Source of the DNA: Toxonevra muliebris
Lineage: Eukaryota; Arthropoda; Insecta; Diptera; Pallopteridae
NCBI GenBank assembly: GCA_963691655.1
Contig: CAVNUY010000007.1
Span: forward strand, 186,001-250,000
Reading direction: 5' to 3'
Length of the DNA: 64,000 nt
The notes below the pieces were generated by a model. That model did not search any database and was not told the DNA's origin. It saw only the letters and a list, made by a program, of their open reading frames with translations. A program made the translations under genes and the position numbers. Positions 19,960 through 30,739 of this stretch are shown here, in pieces; position 1 is the first letter of the stretch, and each line of letters begins with the position of its first letter.

Positions 19960-22626
19960 ATGATATTGCCACATAAAACAGGTGGTAGTTCCAAAGAGTG
20001 CTCTTTCAACTTAATTAGAATTTTAACAATTTTTTTGCCCTGTATGAAAGATGATGTATTGAAAATAGATGGTTTTAAAATGTTTCGGGCTGATAGAGAG
20101 AGTCATGCAGGAGGTGTAGCTATATTTGTTAGAGATGGTATTTTGTGTAAGTTTAAATGTAAATCTGTTGCAAATAGTCCTATAGAATACCTGTTCATTG
20201 AAATTTTAAATGGAAGTAACAAAATGTTAGTTGGATGCATATACAGACCTAATCGTGGTATTGATATTTTGCCACTTATAGAAGAAATTGAAAATCTTTG
20301 TCTGACTTATACAAACTTAGTTTTAGCTGGTGACTACAACAGTAACATTTTGACTGAAAATAACTTGTTAAATAGTATGCAGGCTATAGGGCTTTATCCC
20401 ACAAATCGTGTTGTCCCAACTCATTACACAAATACTAAGAACACTCTTTTAGATATATTTTTTGTGGATGACAATTCAAAAACCTTGCTATATGACCAAC
20501 TTTCTTTGCCCGTTTTTTCAAAACATGATTTAATATTTTTAATTTATGACTTTCAGATTACATTAACAGACAACATATTTTATTACAGAGATTTTAGAAA
20601 CATTGACTATGCTATGCTTTATAATGAAATTCAGGTTATAAATTGGAACTATATACGAATTATGACTACCGTAAATGAACAAATACTTTTTTTAGACAGC
20701 ACCTTAAAATACTTATTTGACAAATATGTACCAGAAAAGAAGGGTATAGTAAGACGGAACAAACAGCCTTGGTTTTCTATCAAAATACAAAATTTAATAT
20801 CCGAACGAGATGAAGCTTTTAGTCGCTGGAAGAGGTACAAAACTTCAAGCTTGCATGAAAAGTATAGGCAACTCAGAAAATTGGTTACAAAAGAAATTAA
20901 AACCTCTAAAAAAAATTTTTATGACACAAGGTTTACAGAAGCTGTAGGTAGTAAGCAAACATGGAAACAAATACGTAATATTGGTATCGGTTGTAACAAG
21001 ACCCCTGCTAACCTGAATCTTGACGTAAATGATATGAACAAAAAGTTTCTCAATCTACCGACGTCGCAAGGAAATATTAGTCACGATTTAAAAAGTTTAC
21101 CAATGACGGAATCTGAATTTAGCTTTTCATTTGTTACCCAATTTGAGGTTCTCGAATCCTTCTTGACTATAAAATCTAATGCTATAGGTCTTGATAAAAT
21201 ACACCCGGTGTTCTTAAAATCATTACTTCCTCAACTATTACCACATATAACACACTTTCTTAACACTGTTTTAATGACATCTGTTTTTCCACAAACTTGG
21301 AAACGTTCTAAAATTATCCCCATTCCAAAATCTTCAAATGAATACCGTCCGATTGCTATCCTGCCATTTTTGTCTAAAGTTCTTGAATCCATAATGCATA
21401 AGCAAATGAACAAATATCTTTTAGATAATTTTTTAATCACAGATAGGCAATCAGGCTTTCGCTCAAAAAGAAGTTGCGTTACCGCACTCATCAATGTATG
21501 TGAAGATATCCGTATAGAGATTGATAATAAAATGGTAACTTTTCTTGCCCTTCTCGACCACTCTAAGGCTTTTGATATCGTGGATCACACAATTTTATGT
21601 TCAAAACTTTCACATTTATTCAACTTTTCCTCTACAGCTACCAAATTAATCAAGTCCTATCTCACAGATAGATTCCAAGCAGTATGCATTGAAAACAAAC
21701 TATCTAGTCTTCTTCCCGTTACTAAGGGAGTGCCACAGGGTTCCATTCTGGGTCCTTTGTTATTTGTTACGTACGTGAATGATCTACCACGCATCTTGAA
21801 AAATTGTAAGGCTCACATATATGCAGATGATGTGCAATTATACACATCCTGCAAACTGGAGGAAATTAATACTTGCGTTAACCATCTAAACGAAGACTTG
21901 AAGCGTATACAGGATTGGGCGTCATTAAATGGTCTGTGCCTTAACCCAAATAAAACTAAATGTCTAGTAATTGCTAGGAAACCGATAAACACCATTAACA
22001 TCCCAAAAGTTAAATTGAATAGCACTGAAATTGACTATGTAGATTCAGCAAAAAACCTTGGAATCATATTTAATAAAACCCTTACATGGAATATTCACAT
22101 TTGTAGTACAATAGGAAAAGTATATGGAATGCTTCGTTCTCTTTGGATAACACAATATTTCACTCCAAAGAAAATACCAATTTTACTTGTGAAAACTTAT
22201 CTGGTCCCAACTTTGTTGTACGGTTGCGAAATATATGCTAATATTGACGCTGTGAGCAATAGAAAATTGAATGTCCTTTACAATAACATTGCCAGGTACA
22301 TCTATGGATTAAAACGAACAGATCACGTCTCCCGCTATGCTAAACAGATTTTCTCTATTAGCCTTAACAATTTTCTAAAGTACAAAAATCTAATTTTTTT
22401 GCATAAGATTATTTTCACTAAGGAGCCAAATTATTTATATGAAAGACTTTGTTTTACGCGCTCACAGCGATCTAATAATTTAATTATATTTAAACACTCA
22501 AACTTAACATCTGAACATCAATATTTTATTTACACTATGCGTCTTTGGAACTCCCTTCCTAGTCATTTACAAATAATAAGCAACGCATCGCAATTCAAAA
22601 TTGGTCTTTTAAAACATTTTTCTTAA
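19960..22626 (+). CDS. LINE ORF2: partial endonuclease and reverse transcriptase
   Basis: This 888-codon uninterrupted frame holds the endonuclease from SHAGGVAIFVRDG onward: GCIYRPN, LAGDYNSN, LDIFFVDD and SKHDLIF. The first endonuclease motifs (the N and E residues) are absent, so it appears to have lost its start or to begin at a cryptic ATG. RT follows with AIGLDKIHP, EYRPIAILPFLSKVLE, ALLDHSKAFDIVDH, GVPQGSILGP (residue ~590) and an intact YADDVQLYTS (621-624). The C-terminus has no RNase H. The long open frame despite an incomplete endonuclease suggests fairly recent activity of its parent. Confidence 0.88.
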   Translation: MILPHKTGGSSKECSFNLIRILTIFLPCMKDDVLKIDGFKMFRADRESHAGGVAIFVRDGILCKFKCKSVANSPIEYLFIEILNGSNKMLVGCIYRPNRGIDILPLIEEIENLCLTYTNLVLAGDYNSNILTENNLLNSMQAIGLYPTNRVVPTHYTNTKNTLLDIFFVDDNSKTLLYDQLSLPVFSKHDLIFLIYDFQITLTDNIFYYRDFRNIDYAMLYNEIQVINWNYIRIMTTVNEQILFLDSTLKYLFDKYVPEKKGIVRRNKQPWFSIKIQNLISERDEAFSRWKRYKTSSLHEKYRQLRKLVTKEIKTSKKNFYDTRFTEAVGSKQTWKQIRNIGIGCNKTPANLNLDVNDMNKKFLNLPTSQGNISHDLKSLPMTESEFSFSFVTQFEVLESFLTIKSNAIGLDKIHPVFLKSLLPQLLPHITHFLNTVLMTSVFPQTWKRSKIIPIPKSSNEYRPIAILPFLSKVLESIMHKQMNKYLLDNFLITDRQSGFRSKRSCVTALINVCEDIRIEIDNKMVTFLALLDHSKAFDIVDHTILCSKLSHLFNFSSTATKLIKSYLTDRFQAVCIENKLSSLLPVTKGVPQGSILGPLLFVTYVNDLPRILKNCKAHIYADDVQLYTSCKLEEINTCVNHLNEDLKRIQDWASLNGLCLNPNKTKCLVIARKPINTINIPKVKLNSTEIDYVDSAKNLGIIFNKTLTWNIHICSTIGKVYGMLRSLWITQYFTPKKIPILLVKTYLVPTLLYGCEIYANIDAVSNRKLNVLYNNIARYIYGLKRTDHVSRYAKQIFSISLNNFLKYKNLIFLHKIIFTKEPNYLYERLCFTRSQRSNNLIIFKHSNLTSEHQYFIYTMRLWNSLPSHLQIISNASQFKIGLLKHFS

Positions 22627-22812
22627 TAATTTAAAACACTTTTCTTAATAATTTTAAATTAACTTTTTTTTTTTAAAATACTCTGTTTCGTCAATTATAT
22701 AATTGTTCTATTCATTTTAAGACACTTTGACTAATACTATAAATTATAAGATATTTTTTAATCTTGCTGTATTAGGATGTTGTAAAAATAAATTAAAAAA
22801 AATAAAAAATAA

Positions 22813-25223
22813 AGAGATCGACATAGGACGGCAACAATTCTGTTCTTTTTGTTTATTGTTTCAAAAGCAAAACTTCAACAAAGAATCTTTGGAATTTGTA
22901 ATTTACCACTCCTTTATCCACAGGGAAAAATAATTTCAAAGAAAAAGTATCTCTTCAAATTATTAAAATATGAGCCGTTGCGTACAAAGTGGTGTAAGTC
23001 AAAATCAGATTTTTGAAAATACATTGGTTTTGTAGAAGTGCTGTGCAAAATGGAGCTATTATAAAATTTACTTTACAGGCAGCTTTATAGTACACATGTT
23101 CAACCTAGATGTACACGTTTTTTGTAGGAAACTAAATGAGGCCAATAAAAAATAAAAAAAACTGACTTATGCTGAAGAAAAGGACTACGGTCTGGTCAGT
23201 GACATAAACAAAGATTAATATCCTTTCCCACAATGATTACACATATTTTTGATTATTTTTTTCACTTTTCATATTCATGATACTAAACATTATGCGCTGA
23301 TTACGATTAACATTAATCGTAACCGCAGGTTAATATCCGTTTTGCTGTTAATCGTAACCGGCGATTATTACGGTAATCGTACAATGCGGTTATTGAGAAA
23401 ATTTTTATTTTGTTGAGCGCATTCGTTTGTATTGCTACAAAGATATAGGCTTCTTTTGACACAAAAAAACGTTCCTTTTTTCAAAACTATTTTCGATTTA
23501 AAAAAAGGTCAAATTTTGGATTTTGTTAATTTTATTTTTTTTTTTTTTCAAAAGATTAAACAAAAGTCTGTCAAAAACGCGTTCAACAAAATTTTCTAAA
23601 TGTACTAGGTGATTCGAGATAGGGGTTGTATGACCAAAATTTAAAAAAAGCTTTTAACTGACTTCGTTTGGTGTGGTAACTACTACTCTTTGTGTAGGTT
23701 TGATCACTTTCAAATATTTTTAATTAGCTCCAGCAACTCAGAAAGGATATTTTCTACCATAAAACTTATAAAAACTTGCATAAGAAATAGGCTATGCTTC
23801 TTGTACACTTTTTGTGTTTTTTTTTAATTAAGTTAAACCAATTTTTCATTAAAGATCAATATACATTTAAATGTTAAAAAATTGCTACTAATTTTTCTTT
23901 TCTTCTCATAAGGAACGTAAAAAAGGTCGAATATAGGATTTATAGTGTAAACTCCGTCTTATAATTTAACTCAAGAAAAATTGTAATTCGCCCTAAAAAT
24001 GAATATGTAATTTTCTTTTCTACTTTTTCTTTTCAGTTACACAAATGTAATCAAATAAATTTTTGAATAGAGTATTTTTTAATAAAATATAGCAAATGCA
24101 ATCTGAAAATATTGCTTATTAATTTAAAGACAATAATCGTAACCGGTGGTTATTAAAAATGATAATCATAAAAGCCGCAGCCGTGCATCACTAATATCAT
24201 TACTTGCACTCAAATAATTGGAAATAATACAACACATAAAAATAAAATGAACTTTTCTAAAAAGTTACCTTTTTGAGAGGGTTAATATGTTCAAGAAATA
24301 TGTTGCACATTAAATTTTTTTATAGGTCACTGAACAGCAAAAATCTGTAAACTAAGTTTTAGGAAGAATAAACCCAAATTCCAAAAATATTTCAAATATT
24401 CACCATTTATACCAGGGACCCTAACGGTTATGTAATTAATAGTAAAAGTCAGATATAAAGAGTTATTTTGTGACTTTTATCGTAATAAGCTAAATATAAT
24501 TCTTATTAGTGACTTTTATAGTTTTTGGCAGAATGGATTGACGTGTATTTTGTTTTTGTTTCGTTGTACGGATTGGAAAGTTTTACAATTTGTGCTATCG
24601 TGCTACCGTGCAAGGGCATATACTATATATTGTGTTATGAATTATTTTATTTTGAACTTTAATTTACAGGTTTATAAAATTTTTTCAGCTTTGTGAAATT
24701 TTGAAACACATGAGCAAATTTATGTTATAATTATAACTTAACTGGATTTTGACACAAAAAAATTGTTTTTTGGTAAAATACGTTGAAAATCGTTTTTTTC
24801 TCGAGTTTGGATAGTTTTAAGGCTTTGTCATGTTCTGAGACACTAGTTTGCATTTAACTCTTTGAGGCCCGAATTATAATGGGGCTTGAGAGAAACCTTT
24901 TGTTGTGAAATTATGGTTCCTTAGATCTTCCACAATCGTGACACCAAATTTCATGCTTCTATATTGATTTGTTTGTCTTTTATTAAAGGTTAGAAAAAAG
25001 TAGCTTCCATAGCTACAACCACCGGATAATCCGATTCCTCCAACTTTTTTGATTTTCATATAGTCTTGTCTTTTGATAACATATCTGATAAAGAAAATTT
25101 CCGGTTAGTAATAATTAAATACATTATTTTTCAAAAAATAGTGCAAAAGATTTTACTAAAAGTTTTTGCACTTAAGTTTTTTGCTGGACTTCAAACACAA
25201 AACATTAAAAAAAAATTACTACT
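22813..25223. other. No gene; TAATCGTAACCG motif cluster
   Basis: AT-rich non-coding sequence. Several copies of TAATCGTAACC or its complement cluster at 23300-23395 and once at 24131, including a near-perfect palindrome TTACGATTAA-CA-TTAATCGTAA near 23300. GCCGTGCATCACTAAT near 24183 looks like a hAT-type end. Bases 24445-24530 are an inverted, diverged copy of 2452-2510. Confidence 0.5.
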
Positions 25224-26494
25224 GAAAATTTCCTACGACTATTTTTTCTGTGTAAATTTTTGACATGAAAAATGCAGAATAAGAGTTATTTTCGGTCCTT
25301 GATTTATACGCAATGAACAAGTGTGTCTTAAAAAGTATTTTCTAAACTAAAAACTTATTCTATATTGGAAAACAAACATTAATTAATTAAATTAAGCATT
25401 TATATCTTCAAATTTGTATTTTGTAACCGTGTTTATGCTTTTTCAACAATGTTTTTTCACGATTTCGGTACTTTGTAAATTTACAAAAAAGATAATAAAC
25501 AGCTTGAAGAGTACCCGAGGCGAAAAGTTGAAACTATTTTCAGCTTGAACGGCCTATTTTGAGCCTGACTCCATACTGAGCAGTCTGAATATAAAAAAAC
25601 AGTGTGGCCAGCATCAAATCAGGCCCATATTAAAATAAATTTCACCTTTGTATCGTAATAAATATACTGCTGTGAATATATTTTCAGAAAAGAACTTCCA
25701 GTATCCAAGCAAAACCTCCCAAATCAAAATTAAAATTTTATGCATTTCAGCAGACTGCTGTTCAAACTAGGTTGAACATTGGACTTAGAAAATTTATTAT
25801 ATTCGTCATCTAGACTTAGAGAATTTTATGGACATACATAACACTAATTTGCAAATAATTATTTTTTTTCTGGGCAATGAACACCACTATCCAGTACCTA
25901 TGTAAATTGGGTCGCTGAGCCCGAAAATCAACCACATTTTTAATTCTATGGTGTGGTTTCGAGATATCGCTAGTTGAATTTTTTTATCGTAGCAAAAAAG
26001 GTTTGTCCACATAATTACAAATATCTTGGAAACTAGGGACTCGATTTGAAAAAACATATGAAATATGAAATTACAGATATTAAAATATCTCATCTTACAT
26101 TTTGATTCGATTGGATAAATAGTTTTGGTATAATTAAGTAAATTACCAAGAAATTTGGAGTTTTTTTTTACAAATTTTTTGAAAAAAATTTTTGAATTAC
26201 AAATAAAATAAAGAAGACGCAGTAATTTGCTCTGCTTTAAATTTACTTAAAAACTGTACTTTAACAAAAAAATAAGCTATAAAAGATAAAAATCTATGGA
26301 TAAATGTAAAAGTTACGTGCAATTGAGTAAAGATAACTAGATTTAAAACGGAGCAAATTATTGTTTAAAAATATTAAAAAAAAAAAAAACTCCAAATTTC
26401 TTGGCAATCTACTTAATTGTGTCAAAACTATTTATCCAATCGAATAAAAATGTAAAAACGTAAGATGAGACATTTTAATATCTTTAATTTCATC
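25224..26494 (+). repeat. Dispersed block B, copy 2, with truncated foldback element
   Basis: This matches 2571-3776 closely, with a 55-base insertion after AATTAAATTAAGCAT. The foldback left arm is complete (about 25858-26170), but the right arm stops at 26494, exactly where a Helitron-like TCTATACTATTA terminus begins. The poly-A in the centre is longer here than in copy 1. Confidence 0.8.
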
Positions 26495-26760
26495 TATACT
26501 ATTAATAATTTAGTAAAGTTTGGATGTATTATTGGGGTAATCTCATGAACTACTGACCCGATTTTAAAATTTTTGCAGTATTGTGATCGTGGGGTTCCCC
26601 GTTTGAACATAGGCTATATTTTATTTCAATAAAACAATTGGGTGTGGCACCTCCCATACAAAATAAATGCTTGAAGTGGTATAACTTAGGAAGTATAAGA
26701 GATACATTAAAATGATGTATGAAAGGATTGTAGATCTCATTGTTTGCCACATAAAAGTCA
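26494..26760 (+). mobile_element. Possible Helitron-like 5' end
   Basis: The sequence abruptly leaves block B and reads TCTATACTATTAATAATTTA followed by GTAAAGTTTGGATGTA. Insect Helitron-type elements often begin with TCTATACTA-like sequence. GGCACCTCCCATACAA at about 26645 recurs in variant form near 41435 and 49015. No Rep/helicase gene or 3' hairpin was found, so the class is tentative. Confidence 0.35.
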
Positions 26761-26969
26761 GCGGCGGCTTATTTCTAAAATTAATACTTTGTCTGCAAAA
26801 TGCATTTTTATAGTAAAAATTTCATTTCCCTTGCATTTGTTTTTGCACAAACACAAAAAAGAACAGAATGCGTGAGAGTTTGAGAGCTTTGTGTTTTATT
26901 TTTTTTTTTTCATTTGCATGAATGTAACTACATATTAATATAATTTGATCACCTTATTTCATGTTCATG

Positions 26970-27069
26970 TGTGGATCAGTTGGTAAGAGGGGTAGTTAAA
27001 GATATGAATGTAGGAAGGAGCTTTGTGAGGCATGGGTTCGAATCCAACCAGATAAATTTTTTTTTTATA
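26970..27069 (+). other. tRNA-like Pol III module
   Basis: A-box-like TGGATCAGTTGG at 26972-26983, a perfect B-box GGGTTCGAATCC at 27034-27045, and a T-run from 27057. The spacing between boxes is tRNA-like. The arms do not form a convincing full cloverleaf, so this is probably a tRNA-derived SINE head or tRNA pseudogene. Confidence 0.55.
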
Positions 27070-28032
27070 CAAATTATTTTTTTTTTATCGACAAAAGTAA
27101 ATACAAAACTAAATATACAACATGCAAATACACAAAGCGTATAAATAACATAAAAACATTTCATGTTCAAACGATTTTTAAATAAAATAAAAATTATTCG
27201 AATTTGAATATGCATTCAAAAATATTTATGCATTATATAAATATTTCATTATTTTTGCTGTGGAGATGTCATATCCCATCGAATTTTTACAAGAGCACGA
27301 GGAACTGGTAACACTCAGGTTGCATATGTATAGCTAAATTTTCTTGAGAGGATTGTTATGCAAAGGTACAATTTAACATATTTCCACAATTTAATGTGCT
27401 CTTATTATTCCAATCGAATGGATTGTCAGTACGCAATACAATGTATTGTGTGCAAACTACAATTTAATTTGCTCTGTTCGATTTTTCCTCCAATTGAGTG
27501 GTCTGAAACAGTGATTACTGGTGCGCATCGGTACAGAATTCAACTAACAACTATACTACTCATCTTCATCTATTGGCATAGCTGTTTCTGAGGTGCCGCT
27601 ATGTGCGCTCTGGTGAGTATCTTGCGATGCCGTTCTACACAGGTAATTTTGGCTATAAACTAGTGTAATTGTTCGTACTAAATTCTGTAAACGTGAAAAA
27701 ATGCGTTTTTGTGAAATACAATTTTTTTACATATATATTTTATTATTATCCTATTCTCTTATGTAAATTTATCTTATTATTCTAATTCGACAGAATTTAA
27801 AGGTTGTGCTACATAAGATTGATTACACCATGCGACAAAATAAAGGTTGATTTTTATGAATCCAAATCTCTCAACAGTTTTCAATAGCACTAGGCCTACT
27901 AAATAATACTGGCAAAGCGTTTTACTACTTTAGGTCAAATAGGCGATTTTTTCAAGGTCAAAGTCTGCAATAGAGGTCATATAGTTTAATTTTCGTGTTG
28001 GAGTTTTCGGCAAAGCTGTTTGTCTAAAATAG
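27070..28032. other. No gene seen
   Basis: AT-rich sequence with only short, motif-free frames. CTCAGGTTGCATATG near 27315 and a few longer frames show no recognised family. Confidence 0.4.
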
Positions 28033-28959
28033 GGCTATAATTTTGCAGAGCGTTGTAGCAGCGAAAAGTTAATAATATTCTTTCTTTTAAACCGTGAAAA
28101 TATTCCTCAAAAATATGCCCCAAAAGACTAAAATTATGAAATATTGAGCATAACATAAATGCAATGACTCACAAAATTGATCAAGAACCATGCGGGGCCT
28201 TTAGATATTATTCCATTTCAAAAATTGTTTTCTTTTGTGGTCGTCTAGATGAATAAAAACTTCTCTGCGATGTTACTTTTCGATTTGATGCCATTCTTAT
28301 CTATTTACATATTTGTTCCAAATATGTTCCTTTATGTGATCAATTTTTTGAGTCGCTGTAAGTACAGACGGATGCAAAAGGGAGATTCAGAATTAAAACT
28401 TCCCCTAACCGAAAAAAATTTTAAGGGGCAAAAAAAATTCAAACCCCCCTTACAAAATGTTTATTTAACCATTGCAGTTTGGATTCATTTTCTAGATTTT
28501 AATTTATTTCTGTTGAAAAAACCGTTGATTTCACATCGCCCCAAAATAAATAAATTAAAAGAATAATGATGAAAAAATAGTATTCGCTACTTACAGAAGT
28601 TACAATTATAAAAAAGCTAGCCATTCATAGTTTTTTGTTACTCATTTAAGGTCAAAATGTATAAAATTTCCTTCTGTTAGGAGAAGTTTTAACACTGAAA
28701 TCCCCCCTTTGCATCCGCCTTTACTTACAGTGACTCTAGACGAGCACAAAAGAAAACAATTTTTGAAATTAAATAGTATCTAGAGGCCCTGCATGGTTCG
28801 TGATCAATTTTGTCATTGTAGTTATGTTATGCTCAATTGTAGTTATGTAGTCATTGTAGTTATGTTATGCGCAATATTTTTAATTTTACAGTTTCGGGGC
28901 AAAATTTACCAGTTTAGGTTAATTTTTCGGGGTTACTATGTTCAGCAAAATTGTAGCCT
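28033..28959. mobile_element. Large palindromic element, ~0.93 kb
   Basis: The left arm (28033-28252, resuming 28350-28412) and right arm (28731-28959, with 28676-28735) are inverted copies. Landmarks are GGCTATAATTTTGC / GCAAAATTGTAGCC at the outer ends, GATCAAGAACCATGC / GCATGGTTCGTGATC in the middle, and CTGTAAGTACAG / CTTACTTACAG at the inner part. A ~98-base insertion splits the left arm. No coding sequence was recognised. It fits a foldback element or long-TIR MITE. Confidence 0.7.
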
Positions 28960-29546
28960 GGTAAAAAAGAAAAATTTTCGTTGTTATCACGTAACCGTCC
29001 CAAGATTTTTGTACACATGAGTACATGAATTTGAACATTTTTCCTGACTTTGATTTAAATAATAAAAAAATTTGTAAAAAACAAATTTTTTATATAGATA
29101 GAACCTTCCTCTGTCGATAGAGACACATTTTGTGTAAGTCGGAGTATTTTAAAGTCCCCTGAACGTTTTTGAAGTGAAACTTCTTTACTCTTCTCCTAGA
29201 GTAAAACCAACCGGATGTGACGTCGCGCAGTTTAGGTTAATTTTTCGGGGTTACTATGTTCAGCAAAATTGTAGCCTGGTAAAAAAGAAAAATTTTCGTT
29301 GTTATCACGTAACCGTCCCAAGATTTTTGTACACATGAGTACATGAATTTGAACATTTTTCCTGACTTTGATTTAAATAATAAAAAAATTTGTAAAAAAC
29401 AAATTTTTTATATAGATAGAACCTTCCTCTGTCGATAGAGACACATTTTGTGTAAGTCGGAGTATTTTAAAGTCCCCTGAACGTTTTTGAAGTGAAACTT
29501 CTTTACTCTTCTCCTAGAGTAAAACCAACCGGATGTGACGTCGCGC
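28911..29546 (+). repeat. 318-bp tandem duplication
   Basis: Unit 1 (28911-29228) and unit 2 (29229-29546) appear identical by eye. The unit starts AGTTTAGGTTAATTTTTCGG and ends at GTGACGTCGCGC. It includes the outermost part of the right arm of the palindrome. TGAAGTGAAACTTCTT within each unit also occurs near 30227. Confidence 0.92.
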
Positions 29547-29680
29547 ATAAGTTTGCAATGCGAAATAATTTTGTCGAGCAATGTGCATCAGGGGCTAAAT
29601 ATCAATATTCCGTAACTGGATTCACGAGCAAACTATATAATAAACGATTTATAAATAGTTTTAATTCAATATAACATTTT

Positions 29681-29698
29681 AATTACACACACACACAC
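29681..29698. repeat. Short (AC)n microsatellite
   Basis: About eight AC dinucleotides. Confidence 0.8.
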
Positions 29699-29843
29699 TC
29701 GCCTATGGCAGAAAGAACAATGTGTAGCGTCGCCATCTTAAAGTTTATGACAGTTATACATTTCACATACAGATGGCGCAAATGTCCAAGGAATTACATG
29801 AAGATGTCGCACACAAAAAGAGTTCGTCTACAATTGTCATCGA

Positions 29844-30137
29844 CAGTGTGGCCAACTCAGTGCTTTTCCCGCTGATTTTAGTACTTTCTGAAAATTAAAA
29901 CGCGATAAAAGTGATTTAGCGCTCAGCGTTTATTTTTTAATTTAAAATATCTTCGAAAAATAGAAGAAATTTTTATTGACTAGAAGTATCAGATGGGTGC
30001 CTGTATTAATGAAAAAGTTTAAATGTATTGAGTTTTCTGGCACTTTTATAAGGAAAAAAATTTAACGCTTTTTTAAGCAAAAACGCGTTTTATGCTTCAT
30101 TTTAGCGGATTTTGAAAATCAAAAGTTAGCCACACCG
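29844..30137. mobile_element. 294-bp hAT-like MITE with 8-bp target duplication
   Basis: The left end CAGTGTGGCCAACT and right end AGTTAGCCACACCG form inverted termini. The similarity extends inward (CCGCTGATTTTAG / CATTTTAGCGG). Flanking 8-mers are GTCATCGA (29836-29843) and GTCATCTA (30138-30145), matching 7 of 8. The 8-bp duplication and CA-start termini fit hAT elements. There is no coding capacity. Confidence 0.8.
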
Positions 30138-30145
30138 GTCATCTA

Positions 30146-30739
30146 AGTTACCAGTACAGAGTTGCAATTCTTGTTCTAGCATTAATCCCAAAAAAAAATT
30201 GTCTGTGTATTAACGAACACAAGGCAGAAGTGAAACTTCTTGTGAAGTAAACGAAACACAAGCAAATAAGAAACAAATGAAATTAAAAAACACAAGCCAA
30301 TGAAGTAAAAATCGTATTTTTTGACTATTAAGTAGGTATCAACTTCATCGGCATATTTCGCAACAGAAGTTATCGTTTCAATTGCTCGGAAACGTATAAT
30401 CGATAATTTTTCATTGATCTCAAAAATGTCCACACGTGACTGTCGGCGACAGAGATACCACTATTACGCATAGCAGCTGAAATCAATCGGGAAGTTCTAA
30501 TATATGTTGGTATTTGCCTATGCTATATACATTATCAATAATACGCTCATGTAATCGTGATTGCTGTTTGGTCTTCAAGCTAAAATTTTTAATATTTTCA
30601 TTTGAAATGTCTTCTACATCTCGCACCATTTTCATAACATGACCATGTCCATTCGCCACCTGTGACCCTATATACTTGTGCCATAAATTAGAATTAGCAT
30701 GCAGCCATTTAAATCTTTCGACTCATAACAAGTGCAAGT
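30146..30739. other. No gene seen
   Basis: Intergenic sequence, possibly including the 3' flank of the CACTA remnant read on the minus strand. AGAAGTGAAACTTCTT near 30227 repeats a word from the 318-bp unit. Confidence 0.4.

Larger units (their letters stand above)
18687..22812 (+). mobile_element. Near full-length Jockey/CR1-like LINE
   Basis: A short GC-richer 5' UTR (from about TCAGTGCGCAATATAC), ORF1, ORF2 and an A-rich 3' tail (AAATAAATTAAAAAAAATAA type, about 22785-22812) appear in that order. The 5' boundary is uncertain because the upstream flank is duplicated elsewhere with the 5' end. It is the best-preserved LINE in the window, but ORF1 has two stops and the ORF2 endonuclease lacks its N-terminus. 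Confidence 0.85.

Noticed and set aside
28249..28566. 105-codon plus-strand gene
   Set aside because: It lies in the left arm and centre of a palindromic element and has no recognisable motif.
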